Shown here piece by piece: positions 7,372 to 15,877 of a stretch of 35,899 nucleotides of DNA. The position numbers and the translations under genes are program-made. The DNA comes from Bacteroidota bacterium (GTDB lineage Bacteria; Bacteroidota; Bacteroidia; Bacteroidales; VadinHA17). Where the stretch lies: contig JANXXP010000382.1 in the NCBI GenBank assembly GCA_025350595.1, positions 1 to 35,899 of the forward strand, written 5' to 3'. The stretch's first letter is position 1, and every line of letters starts with the position of its first letter. The notes beneath the pieces are model-generated. The model saw only the letters and a program-made list of their open reading frames with translations. It did no database searches and had not been told where the DNA came from.

Positions 7372-8604
7372 ATGAAAAAACTTTTAATACTAGGTGCTGG
7401 GACAGCTGGTTCGATAATGTCAAACAAGATGCGAAAATGTTTGTCAAAAAATGAATGGAGTATAACAGTTGTGGAAAGAGAAATGAAGCATTATTATCAG
7501 CCTGGTTTTCTTTTCATCCCCTTCGGATATTACAGGAAAAAAGACATTGTTAAACCCGAATCGAAATTCATACCAAAAGGAGTTGATTTAGTAAACGCTG
7601 AAATTGAGAATATCGATTCTGCACAAAACAGAGTAACACTGAAAAATGGAACATCAATTATTTATGATATACTCATAATTGCTACCGGTACACGGATTAG
7701 TCCCGAAGATACACCCGGACTTAAAGGAGAACTCTGGCAAAAAAGCATTTTTGATTTCTACACAATTGAAGGAGCTGAAGCTCTTGCAAAATATTTCAAA
7801 ACATGGCAAGGCGGCAACCTGGTTATAAACATTGCGGATAATCCTATCAAATGTCCGGTTGCTCCACTTGAATTCGCTTTTTACTCAGACGAGTTCTTCT
7901 CAGCAAAGGGAATGCGAGATAAAGTAAACATAACCTATGTAACGCCACTGTCGGGAGCATTTACAAAACCAAAAGCCTCTAAGATGCTTGGATCACTCCT
8001 TGAGCAAAAGAATATTAATCTCGTAAGTGACTTTTTCATCGGAGAAGTAGATAATACAAATAAAAAAATACTTGATTTCGGAGGAAGAGAGGTTCCTTTT
8101 GATTGTCTGGTAACAATACCACTTCATGTCGGAGATACTGTAATATCAAAAAGCGGTTTGGGTGATGAGTTCGGATTTGTAAAGGCGGATAAACAAACTC
8201 TTCAGTCTGTGATATCCAAAAACGTTTTTGTAATAGGAGACGCAGGAAACTACCCCTCATCAAAAGCCGGATCAGTAGCACATTTTCAAGCCGATATCCT
8301 TGTGCATAATATCTTAAGTTTTATAAATGACAAACCGTTGACAGCAACTTTCGATGGTCATTCCAATTGCTATATTGAAACAGGACACGGGAAAGGAATC
8401 CTGATCGATTTTAACTATACAACCGAACCACTTCCCGGAGTTTATCCAATGCCGCTGGTAGGTCCCTTCGCCTTATTGAAAGAAACAAGACTTAATCATC
8501 TTGGAAAACTTCTGTTCAAATGGATTTACTGGAATATCCTCCTGAAGGGAAGAAGACTACCTGTAACAGATTATATGTCAATGACCGGTAAAATTCAGAA
8601 TTAA
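7372..8604 (+). CDS. sqr: Sulfide:quinone oxidoreductase-like flavoprotein
   Basis: This 410-residue FAD protein has an N-terminal dinucleotide motif (LGAGTAGS, 7-14), the ATG motif (IIATGTR) and the FAD-binding VIGDAGN near 287-293. Two cysteines sit where SQR has its redox pair: Cys161 in PIKCPVAP and Cys333 in SNCYIETGHGK. They correspond to Cys201 and Cys379 of human SQOR, which carry the sulfane sulfur. The C-terminus has an amphipathic, aromatic stretch (about 379-393) suited to membrane attachment, also typical of SQR. It would oxidise sulfide to persulfide or polysulfide and reduce quinone. It is the first gene of a rightward set followed by DsrC- and DsrE-type sulfur carriers. The related flavocytochrome c role is less likely because no heme partner is nearby. 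Confidence 0.85.
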   Translation: MKKLLILGAGTAGSIMSNKMRKCLSKNEWSITVVEREMKHYYQPGFLFIPFGYYRKKDIVKPESKFIPKGVDLVNAEIENIDSAQNRVTLKNGTSIIYDILIIATGTRISPEDTPGLKGELWQKSIFDFYTIEGAEALAKYFKTWQGGNLVINIADNPIKCPVAPLEFAFYSDEFFSAKGMRDKVNITYVTPLSGAFTKPKASKMLGSLLEQKNINLVSDFFIGEVDNTNKKILDFGGREVPFDCLVTIPLHVGDTVISKSGLGDEFGFVKADKQTLQSVISKNVFVIGDAGNYPSSKAGSVAHFQADILVHNILSFINDKPLTATFDGHSNCYIETGHGKGILIDFNYTTEPLPGVYPMPLVGPFALLKETRLNHLGKLLFKWIYWNILLKGRRLPVTDYMSMTGKIQN

Positions 8605-8651
8605 TTACTAATCAATAAAATACTATAACTAACAAATTAAATTTCACTACT

Positions 8652-8963
8652 ATGGCACAAAAAACATATGCGGGAATAACAGTCGATGTTAATGAAGAAG
8701 GTTATTTTACCAATCCGGCACAATGGACCAAAGAAATTGCAGTAGAAATCGCAAAAGAGGAAGGTCTTGTACTGACAGGACAACACTTTGCAATTATGGA
8801 TTTTCTTCGCAACAAATTCATAGGCGGAGAAGCACTCTCAATCAGAAGCATTAATCATTCTGGTGTTCTTGATGTAAAAACATTCTATCAGCTCTTTCCG
8901 GGAGCGCCACTCAAAAAGGCTACTAAAATTGCAGGTATTCCAAAACCCGTAAGCTGCATTTAA
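8652..8963 (+). CDS. DsrC/TusE family sulfur-carrier protein
   Basis: This 103-residue protein has the DsrC/TusE fold signature: an N-terminal VNEEGYFTNPAQW element and the C-terminal arm ATKIAGIPKPVSCI. The penultimate Cys102 is the conserved persulfide-carrying residue. The upstream second cysteine of true DsrC (ten residues earlier in the arm) is absent, so it resembles TusE. DsrAB, TusA and TusBCD are not encoded nearby. Placed between an SQR-like enzyme (47-bp gap) and a DsrE protein (26-bp gap), it probably accepts sulfane sulfur produced by SQR or DsrE (inference) rather than serving only tRNA thiolation. Confidence 0.9.
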   Translation: MAQKTYAGITVDVNEEGYFTNPAQWTKEIAVEIAKEEGLVLTGQHFAIMDFLRNKFIGGEALSIRSINHSGVLDVKTFYQLFPGAPLKKATKIAGIPKPVSCI

Positions 8964-8989
8964 TAAAAACCCTATAAATACAACTAACT

Positions 8990-9493
8990 ATGAACACAGA
9001 ACCTAATTATGCAATTAAAAAAGTCAATCTCATTTGTGCCAAAGGCGCAATAGAAGACGTGTATGCAACCCTCGTTATGGGAAATGGTGCAGTAATGGAA
9101 GGAATAGAAACAAATATATTCTTTACCTTCTTCGGACTTGATGCCATCATCAAAACCAGAATGGACAAGCTCCATACGGGTGTTGTCGGAAATCCTGCAT
9201 TAAGACTGCCCGGGGGTATGAGAATGGCATCGCTTTTGGGAATAATACCGGGAATGGAGGCCTTCACATCCTGGATGATGAAGAGCCAGATGGCTGATCT
9301 GGATATACCACCTGTAAGCGAATTTATGGATCTGATTACTGCAGGGGGAGGTAAAATTTATGCCTGCAAATTAGCAATGGACATGTTCAAATTCAAACAG
9401 GAGGATCTTTCGGAACATGTAAGCGGGATTCTTACAATTGGTGAATTTTATGCTCATGCTGGAGGCGAAGGATCTCAAATTATATTCACCTGA
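8990..9493 (+). CDS. DsrE/DsrF-like sulfur-transfer protein (DsrE2 type)
   Basis: This 167-residue protein matches the DsrE/DsrF/DrsH-like fold. A first strand carries Cys16 (VNLICAKG), and the motif GKIYACKLAMDMF places Cys126 at the usual sulfur-binding position. A central segment rich in Gly, Met and Leu (about 73-100) is typical of the DsrE2 subgroup, which is often membrane-associated. DsrE-type proteins trap or donate persulfide and pass it to DsrC/TusE by Cys-Cys transfer. It is the third gene of the sqr set; an inverted repeat follows 26 bp after its stop. Confidence 0.88.
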   Translation: MNTEPNYAIKKVNLICAKGAIEDVYATLVMGNGAVMEGIETNIFFTFFGLDAIIKTRMDKLHTGVVGNPALRLPGGMRMASLLGIIPGMEAFTSWMMKSQMADLDIPPVSEFMDLITAGGGKIYACKLAMDMFKFKQEDLSEHVSGILTIGEFYAHAGGEGSQIIFT

Positions 9494-9519
9494 GAGCCTT
9501 TCCACTATACTTATGTAAA

Positions 9520-9590
9520 AGGGGCTGTCTCATAAGTTGAAATCCATTAAACGCGAAGGGCGGTTAAAAAAAACTTTTGAGTCAGCCTCT
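9520..9590. mobile_element. 71-bp inverted-repeat element (MITE-like or IS end remnant)
   Basis: AGGGGCTGTCTCATAAGTT (9520-9538) pairs with 9572-9590, whose reverse complement is AGAGGCTGACTCAAAAGTT. They match at 16 of 19 positions across a 33-nt centre. GGGGCTGTCTCA-type ends resemble the terminal repeats of IS1182-like elements, so this may be a MITE or a collapsed insertion. It could also work as a transcript-ending hairpin after the sqr-dsrC-dsrE genes. No coding sequence and no convincing target-site duplication are present. Confidence 0.5.
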
Positions 9591-9755
9591 CTTCATTTTC
9601 TGATGTGCTATTCATAGCTTAAAATAACATATTCTAAAAGAACAAATATTCTATTCTGGTGTTTAAATAATAACATACAAAAATCACAAACACTAACTGA
9701 AAATAATTTCCCATTATTTGCTGCACTGACATACATCTAAAATCGAAAATAAATT

Positions 9756-11417
9756 ATGATAAATAATACAGATACTGTAGAAACAGATGTTCTGATTATT
9801 GGAGGTGGACCATCCGGATTAGCTGCTGCAATTCATCTTGCTGATATTTTAAAACAAAAAAATCAGGCAGGTAGAATTCTTCTGATTGAAAAAGGGCTCT
9901 CAATAGGGAGTCATATTCTTTCCGGAGCAATTATAAAAACAGCTGTATTCAAAGAACTTTTACCTGAAACTGATCTTTCAGAGATTCCATTTGATACTAA
10001 AGTGATAAGCGATAAAACACTATTTTTAACAGAAAAGAGATCATTCGCAGTACCTTTCCATATGCCTTACATGAATAACATGGGCAACTATACCGCATCA
10101 TTGGGTCAGATCTGTAAATACCTGGCTGTAAAGGCGGAAGAAAAAGGGGTTGAAATATATGCCGGCTTTGCTGTAGATGAGATTTTGTATGGAGATGGAA
10201 AAGTAATTGGTGCAAAAACAAAAGATACTGGGCTCGACCATCACGGAAATCATCTGGAAAATTTTCAGCCTGGAACACGCATTGAAGCTAAACTTACCAT
10301 TTTTGCAGAAGGGACACGAGGCAGTCTGACAAAAATGCTAATTAAAAAATTTGATCTGAACAAAGGGAAAAATGAACAGGTTTACTCCCTTGGCTGTAAG
10401 GAAATATGGTCGGTTCCTCCCGGAAATATTGAGGCTGGACATGTTTTCCATACTTTGGGCTATCCGCTTGACAATGATGAATTTGGAGGAGGATTCATAT
10501 ATGGTTTAAAAGACAATAGAGTAGCTCTTGGTCTGGTTGTCGGACTTGATTATAAAGATCCTACTTTCGATGTACACGATGCAATGCAGATCTGGAAAAC
10601 GAATCCATTTATCTCCAAAGTCCTGAAAGGGGGCAAATTACTTGAATACGGTGCCAAGACACTTCCTGAAGGTGGGTTTTATTCCATCCCGAAATTATTT
10701 ACTGACAATGCATTGATAATTGGCGACAGCGCCGGACTATTAGCAATGCCTGCTCTCAAAGGAATACATCTTGCTGTAAGATCAGGTATGCTGGCTGCCC
10801 AAACAGCTGCTGATGCACTTTTGAATAAAGATACTTCTGAAAAAAGCCTTCAGAAATATGAGTCTTCGCTTTATAACAGTAATATTTCTAAGGAATTATA
10901 TCCTGTTCGTAATTTTCGGCAGGGATTTGCAAAGGGCTTAATAGTTGGAGGGATGCACTTTGGAACACAATTAATAACGGGAGGAGCCGGATTTTTCGGA
11001 AGGCTTAATTCTCATCCTGATTATCAGGCAACAGTAAAACTCAGTGAGCTAAGAAAGAAGCCTTTTAAAGAACGTTTCAAAGGGAAACTTGAATTCGACA
11101 AAGTGCTCACCTTTGACAAATCAACCGATGTTTACCATTCCGGTGTCTTTCATGATGAGAATCAGGTTGTTCACCTTCAAATTAAAAACAAAGAAGAATT
11201 CGATGCTGTTAATATTGAAGAGTATGGTGCACCTGAGCAATTTTATTGTTCATCGGAGGTTTATGAGCTCCATACCAATAAGAACGGCAGGAAAGAGTTA
11301 CGCATCCATGCTGAAAATTGCATGCATTGCAAAACCTGCGATATAAAATCTCCGGGACAAGAAATTACCTGGGTTGTTCCGAATGGAGGCAATGGTCCTG
11401 ACTTTCAAAATATGTAA
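9756..11417 (+). CDS. Electron-transfer flavoprotein:quinone oxidoreductase (ETF-QO)
   Basis: This 553-residue flavoprotein has an N-terminal FAD motif (IIGGGPSGLAAA, about 15-26), the GSHILSGAI element of ETF-QO and a second FAD contact (LIIGDSAGLLAMPALKG). The C-terminal [4Fe-4S] site is Cys498-x23-Cys522-x2-Cys525-x2-Cys528. It passes electrons from reduced ETF to the quinone pool at the membrane. The length fits bacterial ETF-QO, equivalent to a FixC fused to FixX. It is followed 18 bp later by a fused EtfB-EtfA, its direct redox partner. No acyl-CoA dehydrogenase is encoded in the window, so the electron source is unknown. Confidence 0.93.
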   Translation: MINNTDTVETDVLIIGGGPSGLAAAIHLADILKQKNQAGRILLIEKGLSIGSHILSGAIIKTAVFKELLPETDLSEIPFDTKVISDKTLFLTEKRSFAVPFHMPYMNNMGNYTASLGQICKYLAVKAEEKGVEIYAGFAVDEILYGDGKVIGAKTKDTGLDHHGNHLENFQPGTRIEAKLTIFAEGTRGSLTKMLIKKFDLNKGKNEQVYSLGCKEIWSVPPGNIEAGHVFHTLGYPLDNDEFGGGFIYGLKDNRVALGLVVGLDYKDPTFDVHDAMQIWKTNPFISKVLKGGKLLEYGAKTLPEGGFYSIPKLFTDNALIIGDSAGLLAMPALKGIHLAVRSGMLAAQTAADALLNKDTSEKSLQKYESSLYNSNISKELYPVRNFRQGFAKGLIVGGMHFGTQLITGGAGFFGRLNSHPDYQATVKLSELRKKPFKERFKGKLEFDKVLTFDKSTDVYHSGVFHDENQVVHLQIKNKEEFDAVNIEEYGAPEQFYCSSEVYELHTNKNGRKELRIHAENCMHCKTCDIKSPGQEITWVVPNGGNGPDFQNM

Positions 11418-11435
11418 CCTAAAAGAAATCACAAA

Positions 11436-13382
11436 ATGGCTTTAACTATAATAAGTTTGATAAAACAAGTCCCGCTTCCAAGTGAGATGCGAATGGGGGA
11501 AGACGGACTCATGGACCGGACCAAAGCAAAATCAATTATAAATATTGATTGTCAGTTTGGTCTCGAGGCAGGGTTACAGCTCAAAAAACAATATCCTGAT
11601 GCAAGATTAATTGTTTGCTCAATGGGACCTAAGTCTTTCGAGAACGCATTAAGAACAGCAATTTCAATGGGATATGATGAAGCTTACCTTTTATCGGACC
11701 GTAAACTTGCTGGAAGTGACACCTATGCAACAGGTCTTGCGATTTCCACAATGCTCAAACATCTTGGTTTTACCAAAGATTCCAAAGATCCGTTTATAGT
11801 CCTTGCAGGAAGACAAACCAGCGATGGTGATACGGCTCATGTTCCATCACAGGTAGCAGAAAAGATAGGAATTCCTCAGGCCACCTTTGTTGAGAGTGTA
11901 AAACCTGATGGCTCAGGCAATGTCATTGCCAGAAGGATAATAGAGGGCGGATACCAATTATTAAAGCTGCCAATGCCCTGTGTCATATCACTGACTCCAA
12001 CCGGAATTCCTCCCCGTAAACCATCCTTAAGCGGAGCAATAAAAGCCCGCAACCTCAGGATTACAACTTTCGGCATAGAAGATATAGGGCTGGGTACAGA
12101 AAAAATTGGAATAAACGGATCGCCAACAATCGTAGCTAAGGTAATCAATATTGTCAGCGAACGTCCCCCCATAACAATGTCTGTGGGACATAATGAATCG
12201 CAGTTAGTTGACAGTCTGATTGCAAACATAAAAAAAGGTGGTAATGTCCTGCAGAATAAGGAAAAAGCAGCAAAAAAAGAGGTAGAACATCCTGATTTTC
12301 CGGATAAAGATTTCAGAAACGGATCGAGAGGAATTTTAACATGGGCAGAAATAACCAATGGAAAAATTTCCAGACCATCGCTGGAACTTCTTACACCTGC
12401 AAGAAACCTCGCTACACAATTAGGAAATAACACACAGGTAATCACAGTAATTATCGGAAAAAATGTCGGACAATTGAGTCAAACTCTTATTGAACATGGC
12501 TCTGATGAGGTCATAATGGTTGAAGATGAAAGACTTCAAGAATACCTGGTCCTCCCCTTTTCATCAATTTTCGCCCAGATTATAAATGAGAGAAAACCAG
12601 AAATAGCCTTATTTGCCGCTACAACTTCAGGTCGTGAGTTAGCACCCAGAATAGGGATGAAAACTGATAGCGGTGTTACAGCCGATTGCACTGGACTTGA
12701 GATTGGTGAATATATTGACAAAAAAGAAAAAGTTATTTATAAACCAATTCTTGAATCACGACGGCCTACTTATGGCGAAAGTAAACTGGCAACGATCCTT
12801 GGTTTTGTTTGTCCTCAAATTTCAACAGCAAGGGCAGGTACCTTCGAAGTTCCTAAAAACATTGAAGGTCGAAAAGGAATTATTTCAGAATTCAAACCAG
12901 TCCTGAACGATAAAGATTTTGTTGTCGAAATAGTGAAGACAGAAAGAGGCGAAGGGGGATTACAGAATCTCTTCGAGGCAGATTTAATTATTGCCGGTGG
13001 CAGAGGTACAACTAATGACAACTTAAAGCTTATAAAGACTCTCTCTGAAGAATTAAAAAAACAGGGAATAAATGCCGAATGGGCTTGCAGCAGACCTGTT
13101 GTCGACGAAGGAGTTGCCGAGTACTCACGACAAATAGGTCAGACCGGAAAGACGATTCGTCCGAAAATATATATTGCGGTTGGAGTCTCCGGTGCGATTC
13201 AGCATATTGCAGGGATGAAGGAATCTGAAAAAATCATTGCAATCGATCACAACCCAAAGGCGCATATCTTCAACAACGCTGATTTTGGTATAGTTGGAGA
13301 GTATTCTGATATAGTACCTGAATTGATCGAAAGGGTAAAAGCCGGTTATAAATTCGGCCTTGATCAGGTTATAATAAAATAA
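11436..13382 (+). CDS. Fused electron-transfer flavoprotein EtfB-EtfA
   Basis: This 648-residue protein joins two ETF subunits that are normally separate. Residues 1 to about 265 are EtfB-like, with IKQVPLP at the start, GSDTYATG and AGRQTSDGDT motifs. After a charged Lys/Glu-rich linker (about 268-297) the EtfA part begins (GILTWAEI). It ends in the FAD domain with AGGRGTTN, QIGQTGKT, GAIQHIAGMK and NNADFGIVGEY, all standard FAD and AMP-ribityl contacts. The order is beta then alpha. It would collect electrons from dehydrogenases and deliver them to the adjacent ETF-QO. Whether the beta half binds AMP or a second, bifurcating FAD cannot be settled by eye. No frameshift is seen, so the fusion is real in this sequence. 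Confidence 0.92.
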   Translation: MALTIISLIKQVPLPSEMRMGEDGLMDRTKAKSIINIDCQFGLEAGLQLKKQYPDARLIVCSMGPKSFENALRTAISMGYDEAYLLSDRKLAGSDTYATGLAISTMLKHLGFTKDSKDPFIVLAGRQTSDGDTAHVPSQVAEKIGIPQATFVESVKPDGSGNVIARRIIEGGYQLLKLPMPCVISLTPTGIPPRKPSLSGAIKARNLRITTFGIEDIGLGTEKIGINGSPTIVAKVINIVSERPPITMSVGHNESQLVDSLIANIKKGGNVLQNKEKAAKKEVEHPDFPDKDFRNGSRGILTWAEITNGKISRPSLELLTPARNLATQLGNNTQVITVIIGKNVGQLSQTLIEHGSDEVIMVEDERLQEYLVLPFSSIFAQIINERKPEIALFAATTSGRELAPRIGMKTDSGVTADCTGLEIGEYIDKKEKVIYKPILESRRPTYGESKLATILGFVCPQISTARAGTFEVPKNIEGRKGIISEFKPVLNDKDFVVEIVKTERGEGGLQNLFEADLIIAGGRGTTNDNLKLIKTLSEELKKQGINAEWACSRPVVDEGVAEYSRQIGQTGKTIRPKIYIAVGVSGAIQHIAGMKESEKIIAIDHNPKAHIFNNADFGIVGEYSDIVPELIERVKAGYKFGLDQVIIK

Positions 13383-13596
13383 ATCATTCTTCCCCATTTA
13401 AGTAATTTTTAAGCCCAAGAATTTCTTTGTGATATTCTATAGACATCTAACTACCAATACTTTATGGTTATCTAAAAAATCCTTTTAACCGCAGTGCACA
13501 CAAAGTCGGCGCAGAGGACACTAAGTTAAAACAATGACCAGCAAGTCTTTGCGATCTTTGCGTAAAGCCACACCTGCAATCTGGCCCCTTCGCTAA
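13383..13596. other. Gene-free stretch with short repeats
   Basis: There is no convincing gene between the ETF stop and the ProC-like remnant. The stretch contains the GC-rich blocks CGCAGTGC (13490-13497) and CGGCGCAG (13507-13514), shared with the left window edge, and a CTTTGCG-AT-CTTTGCG direct repeat (13547-13562). These look like dispersed intergenic repeat debris. A 60-codon reading frame on the minus strand (13468-13650) has repeat-derived composition and is not accepted as a gene. Confidence 0.5.
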
Positions 13597-13809
13597 AATG
13601 GCCCACCGGGCTATTTCAGGAAGAGACATCAATATGCCTGTTTTTTCCAAGCACTCATTGCTTCATTAAAACTGATGTTCAAATCGGGGATGTCTCCTAA
13701 GGAGGTAATGGATTTAATTCCTGTGAAACCAATTGGAGAAAACGAGCCACAGATTACCGAAATCTACAGAAGCAAATTGCATGGACTGTTTGAAAAAATA
13801 AGGCCCTAA
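13597..13809 (+). pseudogene. C-terminal remnant resembling a ProC-family (pyrroline-5-carboxylate reductase-like) protein
   Basis: An open frame without a proper start runs to the TAA at 13807-13809. From about 13627 it reads like the dimerisation-domain tail of ProC-like proteins, with QALIASLKLMFKSGMSPKEV followed by a region containing PVKPIGENEP and ending KLHGLFEKIRP. An in-frame TAA at 13594-13596 and the lack of an NADP-binding domain show that only the tail survives. An internal ATG at 13675 could give 44 residues, but this is unlikely to be functional. The TAA overlaps the stop codon of the convergent lipoprotein gene by two bases. The family assignment is from memory of the motif and is tentative. 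Confidence 0.45.
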
Positions 13810-14564
13810 ACTTTAGAATACTTAATGTTTCTTAAAATGATGTTCTCAATCTTACCATCGTAAATTTTGGTTTGCTTTATCCAGTTGCCTGCATTGTCAT
13901 ATTCGTATTCGAAGGATATTTTATATTCCTTATTATCTTTAGAAATAAAAATTACGTTTTCAATTATATCATTATTGGTATTTCTTTTAAATTTGGTTAT
14001 ACTAATAATATCTCCGTTGCCATTTTTTTCTGTTCGTGAAACAAGTTGTCCGATTAAAAATTCATTCTGAACTAAACTGACTACCTCTCCTTTACTATTA
14101 ATAGTTTTTTCTTCTGATATTTCATCTCCTGAATAGACATACTCACATGCTGCATCAACTGTTCCATTTTCATTATATATTTTACAACCTGTACTTTTTA
14201 CTCCCGTAAGAACGGGAACTTCTTTTCCTACTAACTTTTCACCATTATAGGTAACCATCTCAGTGCATACACCCTTGCTGTTATAAATATATTCTGTTCT
14301 TTCATTGATGCTGTCGTTCTCATCAATTTTGTATGATTCGGCCAGATTACCATTTTTATCATAAACAAATTTTGATTTATTACACTCGGTTTTCATACCA
14401 GCAGGGCATGCACATTTACTGTCGGTATTATGAATTGTTTTGTCTATTTCAGAGATGTTTCCCTTTAAATTGGCAGTTTCAAGGTCTGATTTTATATGCA
14501 ATTTCTCATAATTACAGGAGAATACGATGAGGGCAATAACTGAAAGTATTGATGCTTTTTTCAT
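13806..14564 (-). CDS. Lipoprotein with YD/RHS-like repeats
   Basis: This 252-residue lipoprotein begins with a signal sequence and a lipobox-like cysteine (IVFSC, Cys about 17). The mature part carries spaced copies of an F/Y-x-Y-D/N-x-x-G-N type pattern, such as FVYDKNGNL, YIYNSKGVC and YEYDNAGNWIKQT, which resemble RHS/YD repeats but much shorter than a toxin-delivery RHS protein. Several extra cysteines (a CAC and a Cys after GMKTE) lie near the N-terminus. The ATG at 14564 was chosen over one 18 codons upstream because the signal peptide starts here. The function is unknown; a surface carbohydrate-binding or envelope role is possible. Confidence 0.75.
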   Translation of the reverse strand: MKKASILSVIALIVFSCNYEKLHIKSDLETANLKGNISEIDKTIHNTDSKCACPAGMKTECNKSKFVYDKNGNLAESYKIDENDSINERTEYIYNSKGVCTEMVTYNGEKLVGKEVPVLTGVKSTGCKIYNENGTVDAACEYVYSGDEISEEKTINSKGEVVSLVQNEFLIGQLVSRTEKNGNGDIISITKFKRNTNNDIIENVIFISKDNKEYKISFEYEYDNAGNWIKQTKIYDGKIENIILRNIKYSKV

Positions 14565-14723
14565 ATTTATTTCGTTAGGTTTAGCTACCCAAAAATAAAT
14601 ATTACTATAGTCAGTCAAATTAAAAACTAATTAAATTTCTGAAAAACGTGGTTGGGCTATTCTGATTTGTTAATGCACAAGTTATGGCATGAGTAAGAAT
14701 ATATAATGAACAAAAAATATAAA

Positions 14724-15110
14724 TTACAGCTGACTAATGACTTTTTGCAATTTATTCGTCACCTCTCCTGCAATTCCTTCCAATGCCGGGTTTTGAATAG
14801 CCATCATTGAAACAATGGGATTTATGGCAGCTACTTCAATATGGTTTTTTGAAAGCTCCTGAATTACTACATTACAAGGCAACATTGTACCTATTTTATC
14901 CTCCACTTGCAAAGCTTTATAAGCATAAGCTGGAATACAAGCTCCTAGAATTGTATATTTTTTAAAATCGATATCAAGCTTTTCTTTAAATTTTTCATGC
15001 ATCCGGATTTCGGAAACAATTCCGAATCCTTCAGTTTTAAGTGCTTCAGTTATCCGATTTATTGCCTCGTCAAATGAAGCATTGATTGTTTTACTGAAAT
15101 AGTATTCCAT
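14724..15110 (-). CDS. DUF302 domain protein
   Basis: This 128-residue soluble protein matches the DUF302 family: an N-terminal aromatic strand (YYFSKTI), an amphipathic helix, GFGIVSEI, the ILGACIPAYAYKAL segment and the MLPCNVVIQE motif near residue 78. There is no signal peptide or membrane helix. DUF302 proteins are small alpha/beta proteins of unknown activity, often found beside sulfur, heavy-metal or redox genes, and that fits the cation-transporter-like gene 28 bp upstream. Both are read leftward and are probably co-transcribed. Confidence 0.85.
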   Translation of the reverse strand: MEYYFSKTINASFDEAINRITEALKTEGFGIVSEIRMHEKFKEKLDIDFKKYTILGACIPAYAYKALQVEDKIGTMLPCNVVIQELSKNHIEVAAINPIVSMMAIQNPALEGIAGEVTNKLQKVISQL

Positions 15111-15138
15111 AGTTCTGAATTTACATTATTACTTTTCA

Positions 15139-15780
15139 CTAATCACAACAGTTATCTTCTTTCCCTCTTGCTTTCTCAAAAGCTTCTTTTCCCTCCATGA
15201 CAGAAAAGTAAATTAAACCTGCTGCTCCTATTAAATCAGCAAAAACAAAACCTGTCAGCTCATAAATAAGACTTGATAAAAGCAGTACAATTGACATATA
15301 TACACACACCCTGGTACAATTGGCATCAGCAATAATCGGTCCTGAATCAAGTTTTCTTCCTACACTCTTTTTTGAATTCATCAGCCATGTCATAACCACA
15401 ATAGATATAATTGAAATGACAACTCCCCATAAAGTAGTTACGGGTTTATGATTGGAAATAATATTAAGGATTATCCCTGTTAAAAGACCAGCTGACAATA
15501 TATAAAAAGCAAAACCAGTAGTCTTCAGCGCTCTTATTTCGAATTTAGTCTTTGAGCTCTCAGGAGATTGTCTGATCCGATAGATCATCACAGCGATGCC
15601 AATCCCTGACATTACTTCAATAAAACTATCTACACCAAAGCCAAACAAAGAAAGGGTTTCATCAGAGTAACCAAAAAACATCGAGACAACACCTTCGATA
15701 ATATTATAAAAGATTGTAAACAGGCTTAATAAAAAAGCCTTTTTGTAAAATCCGTGTTCATCCGGAGATTGTTGTATCAT
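15139..15780 (-). CDS. Cation-diffusion-facilitator-like membrane protein
   Basis: This 213-residue protein has six predicted membrane segments. Segment two contains FGFGVDSFIEV, where Asp and Glu spaced by four resemble the metal-binding pair of CDF transporters. Segment five follows DANCTRVC in the place of the second CDF metal pair. The C-terminal cytoplasmic zinc domain of typical CDF proteins is missing; instead the protein ends in a short charged tail with CCD. It is therefore a truncated-type CDF relative, and metal transport is likely but not proven. It precedes DUF302 by 28 bp. A TAnnTTTG box lies about 100 bp upstream. Confidence 0.75.
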   Translation of the reverse strand: MIQQSPDEHGFYKKAFLLSLFTIFYNIIEGVVSMFFGYSDETLSLFGFGVDSFIEVMSGIGIAVMIYRIRQSPESSKTKFEIRALKTTGFAFYILSAGLLTGIILNIISNHKPVTTLWGVVISIISIVVMTWLMNSKKSVGRKLDSGPIIADANCTRVCVYMSIVLLLSSLIYELTGFVFADLIGAAGLIYFSVMEGKEAFEKARGKEDNCCD

Positions 15781-15877
15781 TATATAAAATTAAGAAGAAA
15801 TTAATATTTAATTCCCCAACCAATATCAGTCTATAATGAAAATGAGTATGTTTCCTGAATGTTTTTAAGTCATATAA

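Noticed and set aside
13468-13650. 60-codon minus-strand reading frame
   Set aside because: It overlaps repeat debris and the ProC-like remnant on the other strand, and has no family resemblance.
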